From NCBI RefSeq assembly GCF_029051645.1, contig NZ_JAACFS010000020.1, positions 1 through 64,000 of the forward strand: DNA of 64,000 nucleotides, written 5' to 3'. Below the pieces are notes generated by a model. The model did not search any database. It was given only the letters and a program-made list of their open reading frames with translations, and was not told the DNA's origin. Position 1 is the stretch's first letter, and each line of letters starts with the position of its first letter. The stretch is from Bradyrhizobium sp. CSA112. GTDB taxonomy: Bacteria; Pseudomonadota; Alphaproteobacteria; Rhizobiales; Xanthobacteraceae. This document shows, one piece after another, positions 1 through 8,187 of this stretch. The position numbers and the translations under genes are program-made.

Positions 1-8
1 GGATTGGT

Positions 9-476
9 CTACTTCGACAGCGAGATATTGGCAGCCCGGAACTGGCTGTCCGCCTTCATGGCGATGTGCTGCTTGTTGCCAGTGGTCTTCAGCGCGATGC
101 TGGCGGCAAAGCCCGCTGCCTGGGCGACCACCTGGAAGCTGCCGCTGGCGCCGCGGCCCTGGATGCTGCCGCCGATATTGCGGCTACTCTCGATCCAGGT
201 ACCGGTAACCTCGCCGCCTTGAGCAACGACCGCCGCTTGCAGGTTGAACCTGTAGGCGTCGCTGGCGCAGGTGAGGGCCATCTCCATGCTGGGCCCGTTC
301 ACCTTGTAGGTCGAGCGGCAGCGGATCCGCTCGCTCGATCCGTCGTCCAGCGTGACAGTGCCGGGACCGGACCAGGTGCCGGCCATGCCCGCGAAGGCAC
401 TGGATTGGGCGTAGCTCGTAGAGGCGGCGCCGGCCGCCAAAAAAAACGCGACGGCTGCAAATGTCAGCCGCCGCAC
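9..476 (-). CDS. Small secreted hypothetical protein
   Basis: About 155 residues. I do not recognise a named family. From the GTG at 476 the N-terminus is a clear Sec signal peptide (basic RR, a hydrophobic run rich in A, F and L, then an AQS-type cleavage site). The mature part is a small, Gly/Ser-rich, probably beta-rich domain with two cysteines and a GTWxG-type segment. The frame is open further upstream, but those codons overlap the preceding gene, whose stop is at 508-510, so the GTG fits the signal peptide best. No strong ribosome binding site precedes it, so the start is uncertain. It lies 31 bp after another small secreted gene on the same strand and is probably co-transcribed with it. 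Confidence 0.6.
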   Translation of the reverse strand: MRRLTFAAVAFFLAAGAASTSYAQSSAFAGMAGTWSGPGTVTLDDGSSERIRCRSTYKVNGPSMEMALTCASDAYRFNLQAAVVAQGGEVTGTWIESSRNIGGSIQGRGASGSFQVVAQAAGFAASIALKTTGNKQHIAMKADSQFRAANISLSK

Positions 477-507
477 TTTGGCGAAGAATTCTGAAGACTG
501 GCTTGCC

Positions 508-864
508 TTACTGACGGGAAGCTTCCCATCGACCGCTGCATGCGACACCAGCTGAAGCCCCATTCCATTTCCCCGATCCGGAGTTGCCACTGAGTTGACC
601 GTTCGCATATGCACCGTTGATCGAGACTCGCACAAGTCCCCCGCTGCCGACACTGCCGGAAACCGGACCGCCCGAAATCTTGCCGTCGGTGACATTTACG
701 GTGGAGGTAGTCTGCGCATCGCAACTGCCCGTTTTTGTGACAACGGTAACCTGCCAAAGGCCGTCATAGGGCGACTGCGCGGAGGCCGGAGCGTTGGCAA
801 CAAGGGTCGCGGCCGAGGCAAGAAACGAAACAAACAACAGGTTGCGGATGCGGTTGGGACGCAT
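508..864 (-). CDS. Small secreted hypothetical protein, paralogue of 62125-62478
   Basis: 118 residues. A GAGGAA ribosome binding site sits 7 bases before the ATG. The N-terminus is a signal peptide ending in ASAQ. The mature domain starts with YDGLWQV and has two short glycine-rich blocks, then GSGKWN and a C-terminal CSGRWEA. The same architecture (FDGAWNV, GSGTW, CSGTWTA) recurs in the protein at 62125-62478, so the two are paralogues by eye. No catalytic residues stand out. A small periplasmic binding or stability domain is the most that can be said. It is followed closely by the related-looking secreted protein at 9-476. Confidence 0.7.
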   Translation of the reverse strand: MRPNRIRNLLFVSFLASAATLVANAPASAQSPYDGLWQVTVVTKTGSCDAQTTSTVNVTDGKISGGPVSGSVGSGGLVRVSINGAYANGQLSGNSGSGKWNGASAGVACSGRWEASRQ

Positions 865-1055
865 GGATCAATTCCTCGAAATGTGTGTGATGACGCGCCT
901 TATCTGGTCACAATGTGTCCAAACTTGGGTGCGCCGCAACACGGTGGAAAGTTCCCGAAATCTCAAACACATCAAGGTGAATCCGGTTCCGCGCAGGGAA
1001 CGAAAAAGTTCGCCTTTCGGCCCGATTCGAACAGCTTGAGGTATTTTGGTAGGGG

Positions 1056-1655
1056 TCAGTGCTTGGCGTAGGACAGGTTCGGCGCTTGGGTGGCGAACTC
1101 CTCTTCCTGGGGTGTGGCAGGGAGGTTGTTGTGGGTCTTGGCGTGAAAGATGACGTCAGTGAGCAGTTTCTGGCCGAGCGGAGCCAGCGCGCGCTCCCAG
1201 AGCTCGCGCGCGGTCTCTCCCTTCCTGACGAACACCCATTCCTGCGCGGCGATAGAGCCGGCGTCCATGCGGTCGGCGAGGTGGTAGATGGTGCCGCCCG
1301 CGATCGGATCGCCTTCCTTGATGGTCCATTCCACGGCGGCGATGCCGCGATGCCGTGGCAAGAGCGAGGGGTGATAGCCGATGCCGCCAAGTTTGGCGGT
1401 AGCCAGTGCTTCCCGGGTGACGCGGGCATGACTATGGGCGGTCACGATCAGGTCGGTATTGGGCGCGATTTCCGATGCGGCCACGCGTTTCGGATCGGCC
1501 TGCACCACAACCTCGATCCCGGCGGCCCGCGCGGTGGCGGCAAGCCGGTCCTCGCCATCGTGGACGACAACGCGGACGATATCGACCCCGTGTTGGCGCA
1601 GCGTGTTGAATGTCGTTACGCCGAAATGGCGGGAACCGACCAGGGTGATCCGCAT
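1056..1655 (-). CDS. Formyltransferase domain protein (GART/FMT catalytic fold)
   Basis: 199 residues. The sequence begins MRITLVGS and carries the signature of N10-formyltetrahydrofolate-dependent formyltransferases: an HPSLLPRHRG motif near residue 115 (the His and following loop bind the folate) and a downstream DAGSIAAQ segment matching the conserved catalytic Asp region (D-x-G). It lacks the C-terminal OB-like domain of methionyl-tRNA formyltransferase (about 310 residues), so it resembles stand-alone formyltransferases acting on small molecules or sugars. The substrate cannot be inferred. The frame extends upstream, but the ATG at 1655 begins exactly at the first beta strand. It is divergent from the membrane protein at 1888. 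Confidence 0.78.
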   Translation of the reverse strand: MRITLVGSRHFGVTTFNTLRQHGVDIVRVVVHDGEDRLAATARAAGIEVVVQADPKRVAASEIAPNTDLIVTAHSHARVTREALATAKLGGIGYHPSLLPRHRGIAAVEWTIKEGDPIAGGTIYHLADRMDAGSIAAQEWVFVRKGETARELWERALAPLGQKLLTDVIFHAKTHNNLPATPQEEEFATQAPNLSYAKH

Positions 1656-1887
1656 GTATTCTGTCCGTCGTTGTTCAGGCCGGTATGCCGATAGCACACC
1701 ATGGCGGCCTGTTTCGACGCTGGACCTGGGCCCTTGGGGGTTATCAACAGGGCGGGCCGGGCGGCTAATCCTTGATGCGCAAAGGGCAGGGGCGGCGGGC
1801 CCCCCGGCCAGCGTGAGTGGCGTCACATCGCCAACGAACGACGTGGCGCTACGGTTCGGGCCAGATGAGCAACCAGGGACCGCCAGC

Positions 1888-2283
1888 ATGACACGCTTTC
1901 TGATCTTTGCCGCCGTCGCGCCGCCGCTTGGCTTCGTCGTCGCGTTCTGGGTGATGCTGCAGATTGCCAATTGGCTCGCGGGCAGCCCGACTACGTTCGA
2001 TGTCGCCCAAATCATGATGCTGCCGACGATCTATCTGGTCGGCTTGATCCCGGCGCTGCTGGCCGCGTGGTTTGACCATGCGCTGGCAAAGCGCAATGCC
2101 TCGCACCGCATCGCGCTCACCGCGATGTTCGGCTACGCGATCTGCTACCTGCCGCTGGCAGCAGTGTTCTGGATGGGCTCCGCCCACGGGCCGGATGTCC
2201 TGCTGTTCGGCCTCGTCGGCGCCGTGCCGTCAGCGGTGTGTTCGTTGCTGGCGGCGGAGCGGCAAGCGCCGCTCGGCGCCTGA
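1888..2283 (+). CDS. Small four-helix membrane protein (DUF5413-like)
   Basis: 131 residues with four hydrophobic segments (about residues 3-25, 44-62, 77-97 and 104-122) separated by short charged loops. This predicts an inner-membrane protein with both ends in the cytoplasm. It resembles proteins filed as DUF5413 in Bradyrhizobium, an assignment made from memory. The chosen ATG places the first helix at the N-terminus; an upstream in-frame extension has non-coding composition. Function unknown. It is divergent from the formyltransferase and ends 10 bp from the convergent gene at 2294. Confidence 0.7.
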   Translation: MTRFLIFAAVAPPLGFVVAFWVMLQIANWLAGSPTTFDVAQIMMLPTIYLVGLIPALLAAWFDHALAKRNASHRIALTAMFGYAICYLPLAAVFWMGSAHGPDVLLFGLVGAVPSAVCSLLAAERQAPLGA

Positions 2284-2293
2284 TCTTGTTCCG

Positions 2294-2539
2294 TCACCAT
2301 GACAAAATTCGCAGCTCCGGCCTGGAATAGGCCGGGATCGGTGGCTGGACTGGCCTGGACTGTCGTTCGGCCACCCTTTGCAACCGCGCGCGCAGGTCGG
2401 CACTGCACTGCTTCATCTGATTGCGCAACTCGCGGCGGGAGAAGGCGGTGAGGGAGGGATCGCCGAGCTGCTGCCAGGCGGCGCGCAGCCATTGCTGCAG
2501 GGCGCGGATATCGGAATCGAGGATCTCAGGCTGATTCAT
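2294..2539 (-). CDS. Small basic hypothetical protein
   Basis: 81 residues, starting MNQPEIL. It is predicted largely helical with heptad-like spacing (ALQQWLRAAWQQL and QMKQCSADLRARLQRV) and a proline-rich C-terminus. There is no signal peptide or membrane segment. The longer frame reaching 2893 is rejected because its first 118 codons have no protein-like character. Family not recognised. It converges with the membrane protein gene ending at 2283. Confidence 0.55.
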   Translation of the reverse strand: MNQPEILDSDIRALQQWLRAAWQQLGDPSLTAFSRRELRNQMKQCSADLRARLQRVAERQSRPVQPPIPAYSRPELRILSW

Positions 2540-2703
2540 GCCGCGGAATCTCAAAACGTGATCGCGCCATGAATAAGCCTGATTCTCTCGCTGCCGCCTA
2601 CTCCGTCGCAAGACGGGCAGCGTCAAAAACAGTCCGCCCCTGGGATGGAGGGAACGCGCGCGCAGCCTGATCGTTGGATGCAGTGCCTCTTGGAGAGACC
2701 TTG

Positions 2704-3099
2704 ATGTCCTGCAATCCGGCGCTTGTTCTCTTCGTGGTGCTCGGCCTGATCGCCCCCACAAGCGCATTCGCCCAACTGACGCCGCCAGCTGGCTCGGCCG
2801 GCGCCGGCAATGCGCCGATATCAGGCGTGCCGTTCGGCCCAGCCAATCCCCGCGCGCTCTCCGATCCCAGCGGCATCGGTAATGCCGCGGCAATCCCGCC
2901 GCTCAGCCCCAACCGTCCGCCCCCGCCGACCTCGTACGGCGCGGTCGATACGCCGTCGCCGCGTGCACGCGTTGCGACACCCTATGCAGGTGCCTCGCAA
3001 CGGATCATCGGCCCGCGTCACCGCCCGCGAAAGCCGCCGGTCCGGCCGCGGGGACGCCCGGAGGTGAGTAGGTTCACGGGGATCTGTCGCGGGTGTTAG
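2704..3099 (+). CDS. Proline-rich secreted hypothetical protein
   Basis: 131 residues. The N-terminus is a signal peptide (hydrophobic LVLFVVLGLIAP, cleavage near AFAQ). The mature protein is of low complexity, rich in Pro, Gly, Ala and Arg, with no recognisable domain and a very basic tail. It is probably an exported disordered protein. A ribosome binding site GGAGAG lies a few bases ahead of the ATG at 2704. Short proline-rich secreted proteins of this kind are frequent in Bradyrhizobium. No function can be assigned. Confidence 0.6.
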   Translation: MSCNPALVLFVVLGLIAPTSAFAQLTPPAGSAGAGNAPISGVPFGPANPRALSDPSGIGNAAAIPPLSPNRPPPPTSYGAVDTPSPRARVATPYAGASQRIIGPRHRPRKPPVRPRGRPEVSRFTGICRGC

Positions 3100-3287
3100 C
3101 GATCAGATTGCGCTCCATGCTGCAGGGAGCGAAGCGCGCGAGAAGAACGACATTCCGGCGTCCGGCCGTCGCGAGGAACGATTTTCTCCTGCCGAACTTA
3201 TGCAAGGTCAGGCGCAGCGGTATTTTTGCTGATCCTGCATTGCTGATGCCGAGTATCGTGTGACGCAAAATTGCCCTTGGGGCAGGA

Positions 3288-4526
3288 ATGATGGGAATGA
3301 ACATCCAGCAACGGACGGCCAAGACTCTCTCCCAGCCAAGCCAGCCCGCCGCCCCGGATGTTGCCCGACTGCCTCGCAAAGAACGGCTGAGTGCGCGCGA
3401 AGACAGGCTGGCTATTACCTATGACCATGTCGGCGCGGGCATCATCGAGATCGATCAGGCCGGGCGGATGCTGCACGTCAACCGGAAGGAAGCCGAACAG
3501 GCGCTGGCGCGCCGCAACGAACAGCAGGCGGCACTGTTCCGCTCGATCGTGGAATCCTCCGACGATGCGATTATCAGCAAGGATCTGGACGGCATCATCC
3601 GGACCTGGAATTCAGGCGCCGAGCGGCTGTTCGGCTACACCGCTGCCGAGGCCCTCGGCAAGCCGGTGACCATTCTTTTTCCGCTAGGGCGCGAAGACGA
3701 GGAGTCCGGGATCCTCGCGCGCATACGGATCGGCGAGCGCATCCACCATTATGAAACCGTTCGCCGGCGGAAGGACGGTAGCCTTTTTGACATTTCGCTA
3801 ACCGTCTCGCCCGTGCGCGACGGCGCGGGACATATCGTCGGCGCATCGAAGATCGCCCACGACATTACCGATCGCAAGGAAGCCCAACGCAGGCTCCGGG
3901 AGAGCATCAGCGAGCGGCGGCATGCGGAAACCCAGCAGCGGCTTCTGCTCGACGAACTCAATCATCGCGCCAAGAACAACATGCAGGTGCTGCAGTCGCT
4001 GCTGTTCTCCGCGGCAAGAACCGCGCACAGCGAGGAGGCGCGGAAAGTCCTCAACGAAACCAGCGCGCGGATCGCGGCGATGGCGGCGGCGCAGCGCGTG
4101 CTGTACGGCCGAAGCGATGCGAGCCGCGTCGCGGTGGAGGAATTTCTGCCGGCGGTCTGCCAGACCATCCGGCAATTGCTGCCGCCGGATGCACGAATTG
4201 AGTGCGGTGCTGCGCACGGGGTGCTTTCCAACGACGTGGCGATGCCGCTCGCACTGATATTGAACGAGCTTCTTACAAACGCCGTGAGGCACGGCATCAA
4301 GGATCATGCGAGGCAGAGCGTCCGGGTCAGCCTGACCGCTCAGGGCGGACGGCTGGCGCTCTGCGTCGAGGACGACGGGGAGGGATTCGACCTGGAGGCT
4401 GTGCGCAGCAAGACCTCGTCCGGGCTCCAACTCGTACTCGGCCTCGCCCGCCAGCTTCATGGAACGCTTCACGTCACGAAAAATCCATCGCGAACGTGCC
4501 TCGATTTCCCTGCTGCTAGAATCTAG
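3288..4526 (+). CDS. PAS-domain sensor histidine kinase (HisKA_2 type)
   Basis: 412 residues, no membrane segment, so a cytoplasmic sensor. Residues about 42-66 look like a truncated PAS start. A full PAS domain covers about 83-198 (DDAIISKDLDGIIRTWN, then RRKDGSLFDI and the PAC-like end DITDRKEAQ). The dimerisation domain has LLDELNHRAKNNMQ with His226 as the likely phosphoacceptor, typical of HisKA_2 kinases. The ATPase domain has an N box (LNELLTNAVRHG, about 325-336) and a G1 box (DDGEGFD, 362-368). Three in-frame ATGs cluster at the start; the first is used here. The response regulator gene follows 11 bp downstream, so the two form a probable signalling pair. Confidence 0.88.
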   Translation: MMGMNIQQRTAKTLSQPSQPAAPDVARLPRKERLSAREDRLAITYDHVGAGIIEIDQAGRMLHVNRKEAEQALARRNEQQAALFRSIVESSDDAIISKDLDGIIRTWNSGAERLFGYTAAEALGKPVTILFPLGREDEESGILARIRIGERIHHYETVRRRKDGSLFDISLTVSPVRDGAGHIVGASKIAHDITDRKEAQRRLRESISERRHAETQQRLLLDELNHRAKNNMQVLQSLLFSAARTAHSEEARKVLNETSARIAAMAAAQRVLYGRSDASRVAVEEFLPAVCQTIRQLLPPDARIECGAAHGVLSNDVAMPLALILNELLTNAVRHGIKDHARQSVRVSLTAQGGRLALCVEDDGEGFDLEAVRSKTSSGLQLVLGLARQLHGTLHVTKNPSRTCLDFPAARI

Positions 4527-4537
4527 AGCGGTGATCG

Positions 4538-5017
4538 ATGACGCCTCAGCACAGCGCAGGACATTTTGTGTTGCCGTCAGAGCCCGAGCGGAACTCGCCG
4601 CCGCCTGCCGATGAACGTCGACGGATGGAAGGCAAGCAGGGCCCACTGCGCGTTCTCGTCGTTGAGGATGACTTTCTGATCGCCATGCAAACCGAAGTTG
4701 CGTTGACAGCGGCCGGCTTTGAGGTGGTCGGCCCGGCCGCGACCGCCGAGCAGGCCGTTGCGCTGGCCCGCGAGGCGCAGCCGACGCTTGCCGTGATGGA
4801 TATTCGTCTCGCCAGCAACCGCGACGGCATCGATGCCGCACGACAATTATACCAGGACTTCGCCATTCGCTGCATCTTTGCGACCGCGCATGACGACGCG
4901 CATACGCGCGGGCGCGCCGAGCCCTACGCCCCGCTCGGATGGCTGCCGAAGCCATACACAATGACTTCCCTCGTCGCGGTGGTTGCCGACGCTCTGGTGC
5001 AATTGGGACGGCTGTAG
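4538..5017 (+). CDS. Single-domain response regulator
   Basis: 159 residues. A receiver domain occupies about 37-155 with all key residues visible: acidic pocket EDD at 43-45, phosphoacceptor Asp88 in VMDIRL, Thr116 in FATAHD and Lys138 in LPKP. There is no output domain, so it works as a phosphoryl carrier or by protein binding. The first 35 residues are a variable linker, and the ATG at 4628 (MEGKQG) is an alternative start. It lies 11 bp after the HisKA_2 kinase and is its likely partner. Confidence 0.88.
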   Translation: MTPQHSAGHFVLPSEPERNSPPPADERRRMEGKQGPLRVLVVEDDFLIAMQTEVALTAAGFEVVGPAATAEQAVALAREAQPTLAVMDIRLASNRDGIDAARQLYQDFAIRCIFATAHDDAHTRGRAEPYAPLGWLPKPYTMTSLVAVVADALVQLGRL

Positions 5018-5249
5018 TCGTTTGTGGCACTTAACGGCGGACCTCCAGCGGGGCATGGAACTTTCCACTTTCCCCAAGCGCTGGAGCGCGGGCGACCTTT
5101 ACGGCTCATCAGCTAGGGTATCGCTAAAAGCCCGCTCGCGCATCACCCATCCGGGGACGGCCGGCTGATTGGGCAGAGCCCGACCACTGAGGCACCGCCC
5201 CGCGCCCCCTCAGGGCGAAGTTTCGTTGAACGCCGCTGGTCGCGCGAGC

Positions 5250-5336
5250 CTAGCCGGTGCGGTAGGCATCCAGCGCATGGGCAATGAAGATACCGGCGCT
5301 GACCAGGGCGAGGATAGTTGCTGAGAGTTCGATCAT
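5250..5336 (-). CDS. 28-residue membrane peptide
   Basis: A 28-residue protein starting MIELSATI, with one hydrophobic helix (about 5-20) and a charged C-terminus (DAYRTG). It has a strong GGGAGG ribosome binding site 7 bases before its ATG. Its start codon overlaps the stop of the 30-codon ORF upstream (ATGA), which suggests translational coupling. The size, single helix and ribosome binding site support a real membrane microprotein. Function unknown. Confidence 0.55.
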   Translation of the reverse strand: MIELSATILALVSAGIFIAHALDAYRTG

Positions 5337-5425
5337 TGTCCGGCCTCCCGCTCACCCATTGCAGCGAGGAACCTGCCGCGTGACTGGTTCCAAATGAGAT
5401 CGAAGAAGAATTGCATGTTGGCCAT
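5333..5425 (-). CDS. 30-residue ORF coupled to the membrane peptide
   Basis: MANMQFFFDL followed by a basic amphipathic stretch, 30 residues, ending in TGA that overlaps the next start codon (ATGA). The second ATG (5416) has GGGATGG five bases ahead and may be the true start. The hydrophobic N-terminus could associate with membranes. It may be a genuine microprotein or a leader that couples translation of the next ORF. No family recognised. Confidence 0.4.
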   Translation of the reverse strand: MANMQFFFDLIWNQSRGRFLAAMGEREAGQ

Positions 5426-5582
5426 CCCTGTTTTGTTAACAACAAGTTAGGCAGCCCTTTGTTTCAGGACGTTTTCGTCGTCCCCCAAAAATGGTTTCGT
5501 GCGGGCGTTTGGCCAGAACTGAATGATGACAATTTCGCGACCGGCGCGCATGCTTCTGGGACACCAGCGGAGTGATTCGATC

Positions 5583-5687
5583 ATGCTGGAAGCAATCATA
5601 TTGTTGCTGGGCGTGAGCACGTGCGCCTTGATCCTCATTGCCTTCTGGGGCCTCGACCTGCTCGGGATGCGCCGTCGCAGAGGATAG
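5583..5687 (+). CDS. 34-residue membrane peptide
   Basis: A 34-residue ORF starting MLEAIILLLG with one strong hydrophobic helix (about 3-25) and a basic C-terminus (GMRRRRG). This is the positive-inside pattern of a small inner-membrane peptide. A GGAG motif lies upstream of the ATG with acceptable spacing. It stands alone, divergent from the coupled pair at 5250-5425. Function unknown. Confidence 0.5.
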   Translation: MLEAIILLLGVSTCALILIAFWGLDLLGMRRRRG

Positions 5688-5888
5688 GGTGGTTGTGGTT
5701 CAATGCGGATCGTTGCCAGGAAGGCGCCGGCACGTGGTGGTCACTCGTGCCAGAGGCGCGGCAGCCGCTGATGTCTTGGGGCGGAACGGCGTTGTCATGC
5801 CGGATGATCGGCTGCAGCCGTAAGAGGGGCCGGTCACCAAGTGGTTACCGCTCTCGCCTCGGCTTTAGGCTCGTCGCGCTGGCTGGCG

Positions 5889-6122
5889 TCAGTGCCAATG
5901 GCGGCGGTAATGACGATGGCCCCAGTAGTGACGATGTCCGCCCCGCCGCCAGCCATAGCTCGTGTAGGGGTTTCCGGGCCCGTAGTTCTGGCAATTTGCG
6001 TTCGGATAGAACTGGGCGCACCGACCGGGATTAGGAATTACGTGCTGCGCCGACGCCGGGCCTGCAGGTGCCGATAGGAACAACAAGGCTACAGCGCCGA
6101 GTAAGATCGTTGATCTAGCCAT
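5889..6122 (-). CDS. Small secreted His/Tyr-rich protein
   Basis: 77 residues. Signal peptide (STILLGAVALLFLSAP, cleavage near ASAQ), then two cysteines in a GRCAQFYPNANCQN segment, and a C-terminal tail with repeated histidine (HRHYWGHRHYRRHWH). His-rich exported peptides may bind metals, but that is inference. Gene size and signal peptide resemble many small Bradyrhizobium periplasmic proteins. Confidence 0.6.
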   Translation of the reverse strand: MARSTILLGAVALLFLSAPAGPASAQHVIPNPGRCAQFYPNANCQNYGPGNPYTSYGWRRGGHRHYWGHRHYRRHWH

Positions 6123-6229
6123 CGCAGGCTCGCTTGTTTCTTTGCGACGTTAACGGCCATTGATCATAGACGTTCCTGTTCGAAATCCATTGGCGCTCAG
6201 GGACTCGATCAGATTGCGCATGGCTCGCC

Positions 6230-6340
6230 TCAATCTGTGTAGCCGCTGACCATGGTGCCGTAGTGCCAAAAAGCCAACACCAGGACGGCTCCGCATAGAA
6301 GCCAGAACACAATTTCCCAGTTGGTTGGCACTTTCCGCAT
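6230..6340 (-). CDS. 36-residue membrane peptide
   Basis: A 36-residue ORF starting MRKVPTNWEI with one hydrophobic helix (about 9-25) flanked by charged ends. A GGAGG-type ribosome binding site precedes the ATG with about 5 bases of spacing. The composition (basic N-terminus, Trp and Tyr at the helix borders) is that of a small inner-membrane protein. Function unknown. Confidence 0.55.
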   Translation of the reverse strand: MRKVPTNWEIVFWLLCGAVLVLAFWHYGTMVSGYTD

Positions 6341-6746
6341 GATCCCTCCGGGGATCAGCATCATTGGTTGCCGCCAGCTTGCCTCAACCGTTGATTTGGA
6401 TCAATCGCCTTACGACCGCGCAGGTAGCGCTTACTCTTCCTCACGGGCGCTGGCCAATTGCCCCGACGAAGCGGGCGGGATATCCGCAGTCTTGCGGAGC
6501 CGATGTATCATCGAAACTTGATGCGTTCCTACTTTGATGAACGCGTTTTATCACCCAATGGATATTGCGATCGCACGGCCGGTTGCCGGGCTTTTCGTTG
6601 AGCCATGCGCAGGCTCAAACAGCGCTCGGGATTGGCGCCGAGGTGGCCGCAGGCTTGGCCGGCATCTGATCTTTATAAATCGTTAATCTCGGCTTGCTAC
6701 GCATGGCCCAATCGCGGAAACCCGCCCAAGCCCCCGCGAGAGTGCG

Positions 6747-6775
6747 AAACCCGCCGATCTCAACCCGGCGGGTTT
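6747..6775. terminator. Hairpin, probable terminator
   Basis: A perfect 10-base stem, AAACCCGCCG at 6747-6756 with CGGCGGGTTT at 6766-6775, and a 9-base loop. The A-rich left and T-rich right ends allow bidirectional rho-independent termination. Confidence 0.6.
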
Positions 6776-6850
6776 CTGCATGAAGCGCAATTCTGCCAAG
6801 AATCACACTCAGCTTGAACAAACCACTCCAGGGGAAATCCGCGGTTTGGT

Positions 6851-6897
6851 GAGGCCCGACGTATGTCGTCCGGCAACGTCGTGCGCCGGGCCTCTTT
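6851..6897. terminator. Hairpin downstream of galE
   Basis: GAGGCCCG at 6851-6858 pairs with CGGGCCTC at 6887-6894 and is followed by TTT on the plus strand. The 28-base loop can fold further (ACG/CGT). It lies just beyond the galE stop, but its T tract is on the opposite strand, so it may instead stop transcription coming from the left. Confidence 0.4.
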
Positions 6898-6926
6898 CTC
6901 ATAGCGTCCGCTGCATGCGCCGCCTG

Positions 6927-8045
6927 TCACGCCTGTTTGCTCGTCCCCGAGGCGTTCTTCGAGGTGCGGAATGCGCGGCTCGACCGGAGCCTGCTGATCC
7001 AAGGTGGCGGATTTCCGCTGTTGGGGCAAGGCAGAGCCGTAGTTGCCAAGCGCTGCGTCGCGTTTTCTTGTGCCAATAGTTTGCGTTCCCAAGCGAGCGC
7101 ATGGCGGACGATCAAGGAAAGATCATCCCATTGAGGCCGCCAGCCTAGCAGATCGCGCATCCGTTCCGCCGACGCCACGATCTCCGCCGGATCGCCAGGC
7201 CGGCGGGCGGCAAGTTCGACCGGAAAGTCGTTTCCGGATTCGTGCCGCATGGCCTCGATCACCTGCAAGACCGAATAGCCGCGGCCGTAGCCGCAATTTA
7301 GCGTCAGCGACTCTCCACCACCGCGTAGGTATGAAAGCGCGTGATAATGGGCGTTCACGAGGTCGCTCACGTGGATATAGTCGCGAACGCAGGTCCCGTC
7401 AGGCGTGGGGTAGTCGGTGCCGAAAACCTGCATCTTCTCTCGCCGACCCACGGCGGCTTCCGCTGCAACCTTGATAAGATGCGTTGCCCCTCGCGTTGCC
7501 TGTCCAGTGCGCAGAGCAGGATCGGCGCCTGCTACGTTGAAATACCTCAAGATGGCGTAGCGTAGGCCGTGAGCGCGTGCCGCATCGCGCAGCATTGTTT
7601 CGGCCATGAATTTGGATGAGCCGTAAGGTGATACAGGCGCAATGGGGGTCTCTTCCGTGACGGGATTTGCCGGCGGATTCCCGTACACCGCAGCCGTCGA
7701 CGAGAGGATAAAACGCCGCACTCCACTCCTGATTGCGATCTCGAACAGGCTTCGGGAATTTGCGGTGTTGTTGCGATAATATCGAAGCGGTTCGGCAACC
7801 GACTCCGGCACGACGACAGAACCCGCAAAATGAATGATCTCCGAAATCCCATACTTCGCGATCAGGTGCGCAACTCGTCGCTGATCTCCGATGTCCTCAG
7901 CGAAAACCGAAACTCCGGAAGGTATTGCCCATTCGAAGCCCGACGAAAAATCATCGATCACGATGGGCAGTTCGCCGCGATCGGCGAGTTCGTATACCAT
8001 GTGGCTCCCAATGTATCCGGCACCACCGGTGATAAGGATCGCCAT
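6927..8045 (-). CDS. galE: UDP-glucose 4-epimerase
   Basis: 372 residues. It interconverts UDP-glucose and UDP-galactose in the cytoplasm and supplies galactose for surface glycans. The N-terminal NAD-binding Rossmann motif is GGAGYIG (7-13). The short-chain dehydrogenase-type catalytic centre has SST at 115-117 and YGSSK with Tyr141 and Lys145, followed by RYFNVAGA and the UDP-sugar region GTCVRDYIHVSDL. The family is usually about 330-340 residues; here a roughly 35-residue basic, Ser/Pro-rich tail follows the normal end. The ATG at 8045 starts exactly at the first beta strand, so the upstream in-frame extension is rejected. It is divergent from the glycosyltransferase at 8188. Confidence 0.93.
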   Translation of the reverse strand: MAILITGGAGYIGSHMVYELADRGELPIVIDDFSSGFEWAIPSGVSVFAEDIGDQRRVAHLIAKYGISEIIHFAGSVVVPESVAEPLRYYRNNTANSRSLFEIAIRSGVRRFILSSTAAVYGNPPANPVTEETPIAPVSPYGSSKFMAETMLRDAARAHGLRYAILRYFNVAGADPALRTGQATRGATHLIKVAAEAAVGRREKMQVFGTDYPTPDGTCVRDYIHVSDLVNAHYHALSYLRGGGESLTLNCGYGRGYSVLQVIEAMRHESGNDFPVELAARRPGDPAEIVASAERMRDLLGWRPQWDDLSLIVRHALAWERKLLAQENATQRLATTALPCPNSGNPPPWISRLRSSRAFRTSKNASGTSKQA

Positions 8046-8187
8046 TACTATCGCCTTATGAGACCTGATTTGAAACTTCGGAACAAAGCTCTCTTCAGGC
8101 GTGTTATGAAAGCCGATGCCAGTGACAACACTTGAGGTGCGCTGGGGGTTCATTCCCGATTGAGCGATTTAGCTGGGTGTCGCCTGC

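Larger units (their letters stand above)
6341..6926. other. Intergenic region with two hairpins
   Basis: No convincing gene in about 590 bases. Open frames here lack a ribosome binding site and protein-like composition. The stretch contains two terminator-like hairpins (6747-6775 and 6851-6894) that separate the small-protein region from galE. A short AT-richer patch near 6520-6545 could hold a promoter, but no boxes are convincing. Confidence 0.5.

Noticed and set aside
6327..6340. TTGGCAC followed by CCGCA, a possible sigma-54 promoter
   Set aside because: The spacing between GG and GC is 8 bases, not 10, and it lies inside the small membrane ORF.
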